64,000 nt of DNA from Pseudomonas wayambapalatensis. GTDB taxonomy: Bacteria > Pseudomonadota > Gammaproteobacteria > Pseudomonadales > Pseudomonadaceae. Positions 32,068 through 40,909 of this stretch are shown piece by piece. A program made the translations under genes and the position numbers. The DNA is taken from positions 4,377,501-4,441,500 of the forward strand of contig CP077096.1 in assembly GCA_014268975.2 (NCBI GenBank), given 5' to 3'. Below the pieces are notes generated by a model. The model saw nothing but the letters and a program-made list of their open reading frames with translations, was not told the DNA's origin and did no database searches. Within the stretch, counting starts at the first letter, position 1, and every line of letters begins with the position of its first letter.

Positions 32068-34305
32068 TCAGGGCGCCTTGACCTCAAGCCCCGCGCGCAA
32101 TTGCTCCAGGGCCTGCTGGTTGCTCCGACGCACGGCCTCGACAAAACCCGAATACGCCACATCGGTGATAGCGACCAAGCCCAGATGCCCATTCTCCCCA
32201 TCGAGCAGGCGCCCGCTGGCGGGCTGGTCAAGGTATTGGAACCAGTGAGCGCCAACGATCATCGGCTGAGCCAGGGCTGCCTTGAGGAAATTGCCGTAGG
32301 CAGGCCCACGGTCCTCTTCACGCGCCACCTCGAGCGGCCCTGGCCAGAAAGGGCCACGGTCCCGGGAGCCAAACTGGAACTCCGAGACCAGCACCGGTTT
32401 GTCCAGCTCGACCAACCGGGCGAAGTCGTAGCCATCCTCGGGCTTGAGGGTATAGAAGTTGAAACTGAGCACATCGCAGAACTCGGCGCAGGCCTTCACC
32501 GCCTCAGGCGTGCTGACCGCGTAGCGTCCACCCAACAACAAATGGTTGGGCGCATGCCATTTCAGCGCATCGGAGATGGTCTTGAAGTAGGTCTGTGCGA
32601 ACACCTGCTGGAAGTACTGGTAGTCACGCTCGATTTCCGGATGCTCCGGGTTGGGCAGGGGCGCCTCGAAACCCGGGTCCTCCATGAGCTCCCAGGCCTT
32701 CAGTTCGATGCCCCAGGCCTTCGACAACCCCTCCTGGTTTCGGTATTTGTCACGCAACTGCTTGAGGAAGGCGCGCTTGGCCGGCACATCGGTGGTCAGA
32801 CGCAAGGTGCCGTAGGCCAGGCCATAGCGTGCCTTGGGGTCATCGCCCGGCGCCGCCCAGGCCAGTTCGTTGTCGGCGAAATAACCGATCAGCCAGGGGT
32901 CGTCGCGATGGTCCCGCGCGGCAATGGCTACGGCGCGCTCGGTGGCCATGGCAAATCTTGGGTCGAACGGGTCGGGCATGCGCCCCCACCAGTCCATGCC
33001 AGTGCTGATGCTGGCATAGTCGCCGACAATCGATAGTGGCAGGGTGTACGGCATGCGCTTGGCCTGACTCAGGGCCGGATCGCTCCAGTTACCCAGGGTG
33101 TTGAAACCCCAGGCCTGCAAACGATCGAGGCTGTGCACCTGCCAGCGTTCGGCATCGACACCGGCTGCCGGGCAGTTCGTTGGCGGCTGGCCCTCGGCCG
33201 CAGGGGCGCAGGGCCTGGCATAGGTACGCTGCAGGTTGGCAGCGTAGAAGTCGAACCAACGCCCTTGCTTGAACCCGCGCCCCTGGGAAGACGCATTGCC
33301 GTCGTCATTGTTGCCCTCACCATAGAACGCCGCGAGCGGGTCACCCTCCCCGGGCAACCCTTTGAACATCGATTCGCGGCCCGCGACGTAGGTGCGCCCG
33401 CCATCGGCGGCCACCGCGTTGACGCCCAGCGAGTAGAACGGGTGCCCCTGCGGGGTCACCAGGAACCAGCGGCCATCGCGCTTTTCAGTGCGGAAGAAGC
33501 CGGTGGCTTCGAAGGCCGGGCCGGCCACCAGGCCGCCGTAGGTGTCCAGTTTCTGCCTGTCACGCTCGGCCAGCCAAGCCTTGAGCTGCTGCCGTTCACG
33601 CGTATCGGCGGCCTTGAGTTGTTCATCGTTGACGATTTTTTCCGGCCAGCGTGCGCGGGTGGACTGGCCATAGGCGTCGATCAGATCGCCGTAGGCTGCC
33701 CGGTATGCCTGGTCATCATCCTGTATCCCGACCTTTTCGATCAGCAGGTTCTGCGCGACCTTGGGTCGCGGAATGCTCAGGCTGATCGAAACCACCTGCT
33801 TGAGGTCTACCTCACCCTCGCTGCTGGTCAACAGCACACGCTGTCCTTCGTACGTCCAGGGCATCGGTGGACCGGCACGCATACCCTGGCTCAACGGCGA
33901 ACTGGCCTTGAGCGGCACCATCACCGTTTGTGCCGGCCCCGCTGGCAGGTCGATGCGGCTGGTGAGCGTACGCCCGTCGCTGCCCAGCAGCGTGACGTCC
34001 ACGGTCAAGGCCCAGTCCATAGCACTTTGCAGGCGTAGCGTCAGAAACTGCCCCGTCGACCAATCCCAGGTACCGGCCTGCGGGCTCAGGCGCAGGGTCG
34101 GACGCTCCACCGGGTTGAACACCACGCGCCGCAGCACCTCGCCTTCGGCTGTTTGCTCCGCGTTGTACTGCGGCATGCCCGTGTCCTCGGTGGTCACGGT
34201 GACGACCGAAGTCGGGCGTACGAAGCTGAACAACGTCTGCTGGGCTGCCAGCAACGGGGTACTGAAGAGCAGGGTGAAAACGACGGGCAAGGTACGGCGG
34301 ATCAT
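32068..34305 (-). CDS. secreted glycoside hydrolase, beta-agarase-like (GH50/GH42 type)
   Basis: A 745-residue exported enzyme with a Sec signal peptide (MIRRTLPVVFTLLFSTPLLA). Residues about 20-190 form a carbohydrate-binding-like beta domain; the rest is a (beta/alpha)8 hydrolase with GYFADNELAW (probable acid/base Glu) and LVSEFQFGSRD (probable nucleophile Glu), arranged as in GH50 agarases and GH42 enzymes. The real substrate is unlikely to be agar in this organism; an own exopolysaccharide or a plant or algal galactan is possible. The start at 34305 fits the signal peptide; upstream in-frame codons to 34482 are not protein-like. Confidence 0.8.
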   Translation of the reverse strand: MIRRTLPVVFTLLFSTPLLAAQQTLFSFVRPTSVVTVTTEDTGMPQYNAEQTAEGEVLRRVVFNPVERPTLRLSPQAGTWDWSTGQFLTLRLQSAMDWALTVDVTLLGSDGRTLTSRIDLPAGPAQTVMVPLKASSPLSQGMRAGPPMPWTYEGQRVLLTSSEGEVDLKQVVSISLSIPRPKVAQNLLIEKVGIQDDDQAYRAAYGDLIDAYGQSTRARWPEKIVNDEQLKAADTRERQQLKAWLAERDRQKLDTYGGLVAGPAFEATGFFRTEKRDGRWFLVTPQGHPFYSLGVNAVAADGGRTYVAGRESMFKGLPGEGDPLAAFYGEGNNDDGNASSQGRGFKQGRWFDFYAANLQRTYARPCAPAAEGQPPTNCPAAGVDAERWQVHSLDRLQAWGFNTLGNWSDPALSQAKRMPYTLPLSIVGDYASISTGMDWWGRMPDPFDPRFAMATERAVAIAARDHRDDPWLIGYFADNELAWAAPGDDPKARYGLAYGTLRLTTDVPAKRAFLKQLRDKYRNQEGLSKAWGIELKAWELMEDPGFEAPLPNPEHPEIERDYQYFQQVFAQTYFKTISDALKWHAPNHLLLGGRYAVSTPEAVKACAEFCDVLSFNFYTLKPEDGYDFARLVELDKPVLVSEFQFGSRDRGPFWPGPLEVAREEDRGPAYGNFLKAALAQPMIVGAHWFQYLDQPASGRLLDGENGHLGLVAITDVAYSGFVEAVRRSNQQALEQLRAGLEVKAP

Positions 34306-34384
34306 GTGGACGTGGCTCTCCTTCAAGGCCCTCATGGGCCTGATCGAGTCATGGACAACGGGCCGGAGCATCATGCTCCGGCCG

Positions 34385-36529
34385 TTACTGGATCTCCCGC
34401 CGGAAGGGCGGCAGCGCATTGAGAATAGCCTTGCCGTAGCGCTGGGTGACCAGGCGTCGATCGAGCAAGGTGATGACGCCACGGTCCTGCTCGGTACGCA
34501 GCAGGCGACCGCAGGCCTGGATCAGGCGCAGGGAGGCGTCGGGTACGGCGATTTCCATGAACGGGTTACCGCCACGCGCCTCGATCCACTCCGCCAGGGC
34601 CGCCTCGACCGGATCGTCCGGCACGGCGAACGGAATCTTGGCGATGACCACGTGCTCGCAATAAGCACCTGGCAGGTCGACGCCCTCGGCGAAACTGGCC
34701 AGGCCGAACAACACACTGTGCTGACCGTCATCGACCCGCGCCTTGTGCTTGTTGAGCGTTTCCTGCTTGGACAGGTTGCCCTGGATCAGCACCAGCTTGC
34801 GCCAGTCGCGGTCCAGGCCATCGAACACGTCCTGCATCTGCTTGCGCGAAGAGAACAGCACCAGCGCACCACGGGCTTCTTCGACGATGTTCGGCAATTC
34901 GCGGATGATCGCCGCCGTGTGGCCCGCCGCATCGCGCGGGTCGGCACCCAGATCGGGCACCCGCAGCAAGCCGGCATCGCCATGCACGAATGGGCTGGGT
35001 ACGACGCAGGTCACCGCATCGCGCGGCAGGCCGGAGCGCATGCGGAAGCGATCGAACTTGCCCAGGGCCGTCAAGGTCGCCGAGGTGACCAGTGCACCAT
35101 GGGCAACGCTCCACAGGCTGCGGCGCAGCATTTCGGCGGCGAGGATCGGGCTGGCGTTGACCTCGATGTCGAACAGCGCCCCACTCTCGGCCAGCGTCAG
35201 CCAGCGCGCCATGGGCGGACTGTCTTCCGGGTCTTCGGCGGTGAAGGCGGTCCACAGCTCCCAGTTGCCCTGGGCACGGGTGACCAGGCTGCCGAACAGC
35301 GGGTACCACTCTTCGGCCTGGTGGCTGGCGATGCCGATGTTGACTTCACCGTCCATGCCTTCCTTGAGCAGGTCGGCAAGTCGGGTGAACAGATCATTGA
35401 GACGCGCGAAGCCTTTTTTCAGCTCGATGCCGACCTCGCGGATCTGCTCGGGCACCACGCCCCCCTCGAAGCGGTAGCGCGGACGATCACGCCCCTCCAT
35501 GTCTTCACCGGGCCGGAAATCGGCGACCTGCTCGCACAGGGTGAACATGAACTGCTGCTGGGTACGGATTTCCCGCGCCAGCTCCGGCACCTGCTCGATC
35601 AGCTTGCCCAGGTCGCCTGGCAACGGGTGCTGGGCCAACAGCTTGGTGAGGTTCTTGGCGGTCTGCTCCAGCCAGTCGGCCGTGGAGCGCAGCCGCGAAT
35701 AATGGGCGAAATGGCCGATGGCCTTGTCTGGCAGGTGGTGGCCCTCGTCAAACACGTACATCGTGTCGCGCGGGTCGGGCAGCACCGCGCCGCCGCCCAG
35801 CGCCAGGTCGGCCAGGACCATGTCATGGTTGGTGACGATCACATCGACCTTGCCCATGCCTTCGCGCGCCTTGTAGAACACGCACTGCTGGAAGTTCGGG
35901 CAATGCCGGCCGGTGCACTGGCTGTGGTCGGTGGTCAGGCGCGCCCAGTCCTGGTCCTCGAGGGTTTCCGACCAACTGTCGCGGTCGCCGTCCCAACGGT
36001 TGCCGGCCAGTTTCTCGATCATGCTGTTGAACAGCTTCTGGCTGCGCTCGTCGACTTCGATATGGAAGCCTTCTTCCTCGAACAGCTGGGCGGTAGCCGA
36101 CTGGGCGTGACCCTCCTGCAGCAGTACGTCGAGCTTGGACAGGCACAGGTAGCGGCCACGCCCCTTGGCCAAGGCGAAACTGAAGTTCAAACCGCTGTTG
36201 CGCATCAGGTCGGGCAGGTCCTTGAAGACGATCTGCTCCTGCAGGGCGACGGTGGCGGTGGCGATCACCAGGCGCTTGCCGGCGGCCTTGGCGGCGGGAA
36301 TCGCGGCGAGGCTGTAGGCGACCGTCTTGCCGGTACCGGTGCCGGCCTCGACCGCGACCACGGCAGGCTCGCCGGCCCGACGGCCTTCATCATCGCAGGC
36401 GATGTCGCCGAGTACCTTGGCCACTTCGGCGATCATCAGGCGCTGGCCGTAACGCGGCTTGAGGCTCTTGGCTTCGAGAAAACGCGAATAGGCGCCCTGG
36501 ATGGTGGCTTTGAGTTCGTTGCTGATCAT
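34385..36529 (-). CDS. dinG: ATP-dependent DNA helicase DinG
   Basis: XPD-like superfamily 2 helicase with an Fe-S cluster, acting on R-loops and replication-transcription conflicts. The 714-residue protein has Walker A in VEAGTGTGKTVAY (about residues 61-73), the cluster cysteines in CTGRHCPNFQQC near residue 200, the DEAH-type box VFDEGHHLPD near 257 and motif VI IQACGRLLRTEQDRG. The length agrees with pseudomonad DinG. No obvious LexA box (CTGT-N8-ACAG) was seen in the short space upstream. Confidence 0.93.
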   Translation of the reverse strand: MISNELKATIQGAYSRFLEAKSLKPRYGQRLMIAEVAKVLGDIACDDEGRRAGEPAVVAVEAGTGTGKTVAYSLAAIPAAKAAGKRLVIATATVALQEQIVFKDLPDLMRNSGLNFSFALAKGRGRYLCLSKLDVLLQEGHAQSATAQLFEEEGFHIEVDERSQKLFNSMIEKLAGNRWDGDRDSWSETLEDQDWARLTTDHSQCTGRHCPNFQQCVFYKAREGMGKVDVIVTNHDMVLADLALGGGAVLPDPRDTMYVFDEGHHLPDKAIGHFAHYSRLRSTADWLEQTAKNLTKLLAQHPLPGDLGKLIEQVPELAREIRTQQQFMFTLCEQVADFRPGEDMEGRDRPRYRFEGGVVPEQIREVGIELKKGFARLNDLFTRLADLLKEGMDGEVNIGIASHQAEEWYPLFGSLVTRAQGNWELWTAFTAEDPEDSPPMARWLTLAESGALFDIEVNASPILAAEMLRRSLWSVAHGALVTSATLTALGKFDRFRMRSGLPRDAVTCVVPSPFVHGDAGLLRVPDLGADPRDAAGHTAAIIRELPNIVEEARGALVLFSSRKQMQDVFDGLDRDWRKLVLIQGNLSKQETLNKHKARVDDGQHSVLFGLASFAEGVDLPGAYCEHVVIAKIPFAVPDDPVEAALAEWIEARGGNPFMEIAVPDASLRLIQACGRLLRTEQDRGVITLLDRRLVTQRYGKAILNALPPFRREIQ

Positions 36530-36627
36530 GGTCTGCGGGCGCCCAAAGGGCTGGATATATTTTCAGTGTTTCGCATGGGGCGGCTATCATACCCCGCTAT
36601 TGCCCTTTATGCCGCATGGAGATCCGG

Positions 36628-37092
36628 ATGCTCGCCTTTGCCCTGCCCTACACACTGCATGTCCTAGCCGCCCTTGTCTGGGTTGGCGGGATGTTCTTCG
36701 CCTGGCTGGTACTGCGCCCGGCGACTGTCGCAGCGCTGGAAGGGCCCGCGCGGCTGCGGCTGTGGGTGGAAGTATTCCGACGCTTCTTCGGATGGGTCTG
36801 GCTGGCGATAGCGGTGCTGGCGATAAGTGGTATCGGCATGTTGCACCTGCGATTTTCCGGCTTCGAGACCGCGCCCCGCTATGTACAACTGATGATGGGC
36901 GGCGGGATCGTGATGTTCGCCTTGTTCCTGCGCGTGCACGCGCTGCTGCTGCCGGAGCTGCGCGCTGCGGTGCAGGCCGAGGACTGGCCGGCGGGTGCCG
37001 GGGTGCTGGGCAGGATCCGACGGATGGTGGGGATCAACCTGCTGCTGGGCATTGCCGTGGTGGCAGTGGCCAGCGCTCGCGTCATGTTCTGA
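36628..37092 (+). CDS. CopD-like inner-membrane protein
   Basis: A 154-residue protein with four hydrophobic helices. The first carries LHVLAALVWVGGMFFAWLVL, the motif of the CopD/YchL-type copper or haem membrane family. The ATG at 36628 has GGAG at the right distance; the in-frame ATG at 36616 does not. Divergent from dinG with about 100 bases between. Possible role in copper transport or as a membrane b-type cytochrome-like protein, not determined. Confidence 0.78.
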   Translation: MLAFALPYTLHVLAALVWVGGMFFAWLVLRPATVAALEGPARLRLWVEVFRRFFGWVWLAIAVLAISGIGMLHLRFSGFETAPRYVQLMMGGGIVMFALFLRVHALLLPELRAAVQAEDWPAGAGVLGRIRRMVGINLLLGIAVVAVASARVMF

Positions 37093-37159
37093 AGTCGTTG
37101 ACCCAGGGCCGCGACGCAGCCCTGGAAACGCAAACGCTCGGGCGCGTAAAGCGCTTGTG

Positions 37160-37918
37160 TCAAAGCCGCTGCAGAATCAACTCCCCCGCCGTACCGGCAA
37201 GCCCCGGTTGCCCTGGCAGGCCCGGACGACCGTTGGCACCGGCCTCGGTGCGATACACAAGGCACCCTTTGCTCGCACCACCCTGCCCGGCCTTGCCGGC
37301 AGCGCCCGGCTTGCCCGGTGCACCGCCATCGAGGCGTACCTGGATGCGCTCCTGCGGGAAATCTGCCGGCAGGGCCAGGCGAATCCTTCCTCCGGCCGCG
37401 CCGTCATGCCCGTTGCCGCCGTTGTCACCGTTCGCGCCGCGGCTGGCAGTGCCCCAGGTACAACCTCCAGACGTGCCATTCCCCCCATCGAGGCCAGCAT
37501 AGCCCGGTGCCCCAGCGCCGCCACGGGCGTCGATCGACAGTTGCTCGGCCTCCAGCGTCTGCAGGCGCAGGTCGAGGTCACGACCGGGGCGCGCCGCACG
37601 CTCGTAGCTGCCCGGCGCCCCCGGCGCGCTGATTTCACTACCGACGCCCAGCACGGCACTGCTCGCCTCGATGCTCAAGGCGCTTTGCGCCGGGGCGATG
37701 GCAATGCGCGCATCGCGTCCCAGTTCAAGATGATCGATCTTCAGCGCGGTGAGCGTGGCCGGCAGCAGCAGGGTCGCCGAGTCGGCCACCTGCACACGCT
37801 CCAGATGCACGCTGGACGCCTTGTTCGGCAGGCGCAGCATCGAATGGGCAGCGACTTCGAGACTCTCGGCCTGGGCCAGCGGGGTGGCCAGCGCGGCCAG
37901 CAACATCAACTTACGCAT
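37160..37918 (-). CDS. exported collagen-like Gly-X-Y repeat protein
   Basis: A 252-residue exported protein with a Sec signal peptide (MRKLMLLAALATPLAQA). Residues about 18-105 are beta-rich, and from about 110 onward there are three blocks of Gly-X-Y like triplets: GGAGAPGYAGLDGGNGTSGG, GGAPGKPGAAGKAGQGG and GANGRPGLPGQPGLAGTAG, separated by a beta segment (RIRLALPADFPQERIQVRL). Two cysteines (GGCTW, KGCLV) lie in the repeat part. Collagen-like proteins in bacteria form surface triple helices, but these blocks are short. Its ATG overlaps the stop of the DUF1145 gene, showing coupling. AGGAGG ribosome site. Confidence 0.72.
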   Translation of the reverse strand: MRKLMLLAALATPLAQAESLEVAAHSMLRLPNKASSVHLERVQVADSATLLLPATLTALKIDHLELGRDARIAIAPAQSALSIEASSAVLGVGSEISAPGAPGSYERAARPGRDLDLRLQTLEAEQLSIDARGGAGAPGYAGLDGGNGTSGGCTWGTASRGANGDNGGNGHDGAAGGRIRLALPADFPQERIQVRLDGGAPGKPGAAGKAGQGGASKGCLVYRTEAGANGRPGLPGQPGLAGTAGELILQRL

Positions 37919-38186
37919 GGCGCGAAGCCTCCTGCGGACGGGGAATGGACATGACATGGAAGATGCCGGTCAGCAGGATCTGCAAGCGATCGAACCAGCG
38001 ATGGCTGCGCCCGCGCAGGCTGGCGTTGAAGAAAAACACCTCCAGCACATGCAAGCCCAGCAGCGTGATGCCTGCCGCATTGATCAGCAGATTGAATGGC
38101 AGGGGCTGCGGCATCAACAGATTGACCAGCACCACCCACCAGAAAACCACCGTCAGGGCCTTGCCCAGGCCCAGGATGAACTTCAT
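37911..38186 (-). CDS. DUF1145-family inner-membrane protein
   Basis: A 91-residue membrane protein with about three hydrophobic segments, starting MKFILGLGKALTVVFWWVVL, the DUF1145 signature. Function unknown. Upstream of, and overlapping by 8 bases, the collagen-like gene, so the two are translated together. The start at 38186 is preceded by a G-rich ribosome site; the open frame further upstream is not conserved in type. Confidence 0.8.
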   Translation of the reverse strand: MKFILGLGKALTVVFWWVVLVNLLMPQPLPFNLLINAAGITLLGLHVLEVFFFNASLRGRSHRWFDRLQILLTGIFHVMSIPRPQEASRHA

Positions 38187-38294
38187 ACCCCGCCCCCCGA
38201 CTGTCTTGTACTGTCTTGTTATGTGCACGCGGCCCGTTCGAGCGGGCCGTGCGCACAACAGTACCGCCGCGCCAGGGCGCGCGCCAGAGGCGAT

Positions 38295-39017
38295 TCAGTT
38301 CAGGTGCAGCTCCACCCGTCGGTTCTTCGCTCGCCCCTCGTCGGTGTCGTTGTCGGCCACCGGCTCGCTTTCACCGCGACCTTGGCTGGTCACCTTGGCC
38401 GGCGACAGCCCCTGGCCGATCAGGTACTGCGCAACACTGGCCGCGCGGCGCTCGGACAGGCCCTGGTTATAGCGGTCGGTGCCTACGCTATCGGTATGCC
38501 CGATCACCCTGATGGCGGTCACGCCGGGATCGCCGAGCTTCGGCAACAGCGCTTGCAGGCGCTGCTGGGCAGCGGCCGACAACTGTGCAGAGTCGAACGC
38601 AAACAGCACCTGGCCCTGATCGTCGAGGGTGATCACCTCAGGCGCAGGTGCTGGAGCCTCGGGTTTGGGCGTCGAAGGCGGATACTGCGCAAGCGGGCAA
38701 CCCATGTGGTCGACCGCCGTACCTTTGGGGGTGTCCGGGCAACGATCACGACGGTCGAACACCCCATCGCCATCTTCGTCACCGTCCTGGGCATAACAGA
38801 TCAGGCCACCGGCAATGGCTCCGGCAACACCGGCCCCCGTCGCCCAACTGGAACTTTCGATCGCACCCAGGCCGCCACCGACCAGCCCGCCGAGCAGACT
38901 GCAGACCGGCCAGGTCCGTTGATTGAGGGGGGCGCTGCCATCACTGTGGGTAGCGCACCCGTTCAGCAGGCTGGAGGCCAGCAGCAGCGACACAGCCGTC
39001 TTCGACAAGGTATTCAT
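38295..39017 (-). CDS. OmpA-family lipoprotein with TSP3-type repeat (copy 1)
   Basis: A 240-residue outer-membrane lipoprotein. Signal peptide with lipobox LLNGC, a glycine-rich segment (GGLVGGGLGAIESSSW), a thrombospondin type 3 calcium motif (DGDEDGDGVFDRRDRCPDTP) and an OmpA peptidoglycan-binding domain (FDSAQLSAAAQQRL, VIGHTDSVGTDRYNQGLSERRA, AKNRRVELHL). It is a close tandem paralogue of the next gene at 39075-39770, sharing the ESSSWA, DGDEDGDGV and HTDSVG blocks. Probably anchors the outer membrane to the cell wall. Confidence 0.88.
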   Translation of the reverse strand: MNTLSKTAVSLLLASSLLNGCATHSDGSAPLNQRTWPVCSLLGGLVGGGLGAIESSSWATGAGVAGAIAGGLICYAQDGDEDGDGVFDRRDRCPDTPKGTAVDHMGCPLAQYPPSTPKPEAPAPAPEVITLDDQGQVLFAFDSAQLSAAAQQRLQALLPKLGDPGVTAIRVIGHTDSVGTDRYNQGLSERRAASVAQYLIGQGLSPAKVTSQGRGESEPVADNDTDEGRAKNRRVELHLN

Positions 39018-39074
39018 GGATCATGTCCCCGGTGAATGCGCCCACGCCACGGCTAAAGACGTGGGCGCGGGCCG

Positions 39075-39770
39075 TCAGCGCTGGATCTTGATCTCGGTGC
39101 GCCGGTTCATCGCACGACCGTCAGCCGTGGCATTGTCAGCCACCGGTTGAGCCTCGCCTGCCCCCACTACCGAAACGAAGCTGCTGCGTGGCACGCCGCT
39201 GCTCACCAGATAGTCGGTCACCGAGTGGGCACGACGTTCGGAGAGTTTCTGGTTGTAACGGTCGGAGCCGACGCTGTCGGTGTGGCCGGTCACGCTCAGA
39301 CGAGCGCTCGGCGCTTCCTGCTTCAGGCGCGTGGCAATGGTGTTCAGGCGTTCCTTGTCGGTGGCAGTCAGGCGCGCGGAATCGAACTCGAAGTGCACGT
39401 CACGAATGACGATGACTTCCTCCTTCTCGACCACGACGACTTCCTCGACCACGGCGACCGGCTCGGGCGGGCAACCGTTGGCATCGACCTGCACCCCGCG
39501 CGGGGTGCCAGGGCACTTGTCACGGCTGTCGGGCACGCCATCGCCATCTTCGTCACCGTCGCCATGGGCCCAGCAGTAGCCCGCCGCCAGGCCACCGCCG
39601 AGCAACGCGCCCCAGCCGGCCCAACTGGAGCTTTCGATGGCGCCCAGGGCTGCGCCTCCCACGCCCCCGACGGCAGCACACTTCGGCCAGTCGGTTTTTT
39701 GCAAACCTGCACAACCAGTCAACACACTGGTGAGCAGAACCAGGGGTATCGCTGTGCGTACTATGCTCAT
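39075..39770 (-). CDS. OmpA-family lipoprotein with TSP3-type repeat (copy 2)
   Basis: A 231-residue paralogue of the preceding gene. Lipobox VLTGC, glycine-rich GGVGGAALGAIESSSW, TSP3-type DGDEDGDGVPDSRDKCPGTP, a Val/Glu-rich linker (EEVVVVEKEEVIVI) and the OmpA domain (FDSARL, GHTDSVGSDRYNQKLSERRA, AMNRRTEIKI). The start at 39770 has AGGAG upstream. The leader contains a short hairpin ATCGGT-GCAAA-ACCGAT near 39792-39808. The tandem arrangement with 57 bases between the genes suggests duplication and co-expression. Confidence 0.88.
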   Translation of the reverse strand: MSIVRTAIPLVLLTSVLTGCAGLQKTDWPKCAAVGGVGGAALGAIESSSWAGWGALLGGGLAAGYCWAHGDGDEDGDGVPDSRDKCPGTPRGVQVDANGCPPEPVAVVEEVVVVEKEEVIVIRDVHFEFDSARLTATDKERLNTIATRLKQEAPSARLSVTGHTDSVGSDRYNQKLSERRAHSVTDYLVSSGVPRSSFVSVVGAGEAQPVADNATADGRAMNRRTEIKIQR

Positions 39771-39930
39771 TTTCGTTGCTTCTCCTAGGGGGATCGGTGC
39801 AAAACCGATGCTCTGGGAGTAAAGACCGCCTATTCCCTCTCTGCCAGCAATAAGCCACGACGCGACGCCGCGCCTCTTTGCCGCCAGGGCTGGGACCGCT
39901 AGTCTTGAGCGACCTGAACGAGGATTGGCA

Positions 39931-40425
39931 ATGACCGACGGTTTTTCCCAGCGTACCCCCCAACAGGCCCTGGCGGCCCTTCTCGAGCGCTTCGCCCCCG
40001 CGCGCCTGCTATTGGTCGGCACACGTTTCCCGGCCCTGGAGGCCTTTGCCGCAGCCCACCCGACGGTGCAGCTGTCAGTGGCTGCGCCCGGTCCGCTGCC
40101 TGCCGACCTGGCGGCGCAACGTTTCGACCTCGCGGTGCTGGTCGACTGCCTGGAGCACTTGCCCAAGCGCAGTGGGCTGGAACTGCTCGGCGGCATTCGC
40201 AATCTGAATGCCAGCAGGGTCGCGGTACTGGCCGACCTGTCCGCCTGTGGCTGGCAGGACACCGATTTCTTCGCCCTGGCGCTGTCGGCCAGCGAGAAAT
40301 TCCGTCGCGACGAACAGGTGCTGAGCCTGTTCACCTATGATCTACATGACTACAAGCAGGTCCCGGACTGGCTCAATGCCAAGTTCTGGGCGAATCCGCA
40401 AAACTTTGGCAAGTACTGGTGGTGA
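39931..40425 (+). CDS. DUF6231-like protein (methyltransferase-fold remnant)
   Basis: A 164-residue soluble protein. LLERFAPARLLLVGTRF and FDLAVLVDCLEHLPKRSG resemble the core of an S-adenosylmethionine methyltransferase (strand, acidic loop, then DCLEHL), but the glycine-rich GxGxG binding loop is absent, so catalytic activity is doubtful. The C-terminus is conserved in type: LNAKFWANPQNFGKYWW. The ATG at 39931 has GAGG upstream. Four bases later begins a SEC-C gene; the four genes from here to 41595 form a likely operon. Confidence 0.72.
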   Translation: MTDGFSQRTPQQALAALLERFAPARLLLVGTRFPALEAFAAAHPTVQLSVAAPGPLPADLAAQRFDLAVLVDCLEHLPKRSGLELLGGIRNLNASRVAVLADLSACGWQDTDFFALALSASEKFRRDEQVLSLFTYDLHDYKQVPDWLNAKFWANPQNFGKYWW

Positions 40426-40429
40426 TTTC

Positions 40430-40909
40430 ATGAGTGTCTCGGTCTGCCCCTGCGGCAGCGGCAATCTTCTCGACGCATGCTGCGGGCACTACCATGCCGG
40501 CACCCCGGCACCGGATGCCCAGGCACTGATGCGCTCGCGCTACAGCGCCTATGTGCTGGGGCTGGTGGATTACCTGGTAGCCACCACGCTTCCCGCCCAG
40601 CAGGCCGGGCTGGACCGTGCCGGCATTGCCGCCTGGAGTGCACAGAGCACCTGGCTGGGGTTGGAGGTGGAAAGCGCACAGGTCCTGGGCGGGCAGCCGG
40701 AGCATGCGTTCGTCACCTTCACCGCACGCTGGCACGACCAGCAGGGCGACCACCAGCACCGCGAGCGCTCGGCATTCGTACAGAACAGCGGGCGCTGGTA
40801 CTTCATCGACCCGACCGTCGAGCTCAAGGCCGGACGCAACGCCCCCTGCCCGTGTGCCAGCGGGCAGAAATTCAAGAAATGCTGTGCCAGCTACCTCGGT
40901 AATCAATGA
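40430..40909 (+). CDS. YchJ-family SEC-C metal-binding protein
   Basis: A 159-residue cytoplasmic protein with a zinc-binding SEC-C motif at each end: CPCGSGNLLDACCGHYH at the N-terminus and CPCASGQKFKKCC at the C-terminus, around an NTF2-like middle (VDYLVATTLP, RSAFVQNSGRWYFID). This is the UPF0225/YchJ layout. Function not established; SEC-C motifs resemble that of SecA, which binds SecB. Overlaps the next gene by 4 bases. Confidence 0.88.
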   Translation: MSVSVCPCGSGNLLDACCGHYHAGTPAPDAQALMRSRYSAYVLGLVDYLVATTLPAQQAGLDRAGIAAWSAQSTWLGLEVESAQVLGGQPEHAFVTFTARWHDQQGDHQHRERSAFVQNSGRWYFIDPTVELKAGRNAPCPCASGQKFKKCCASYLGNQ

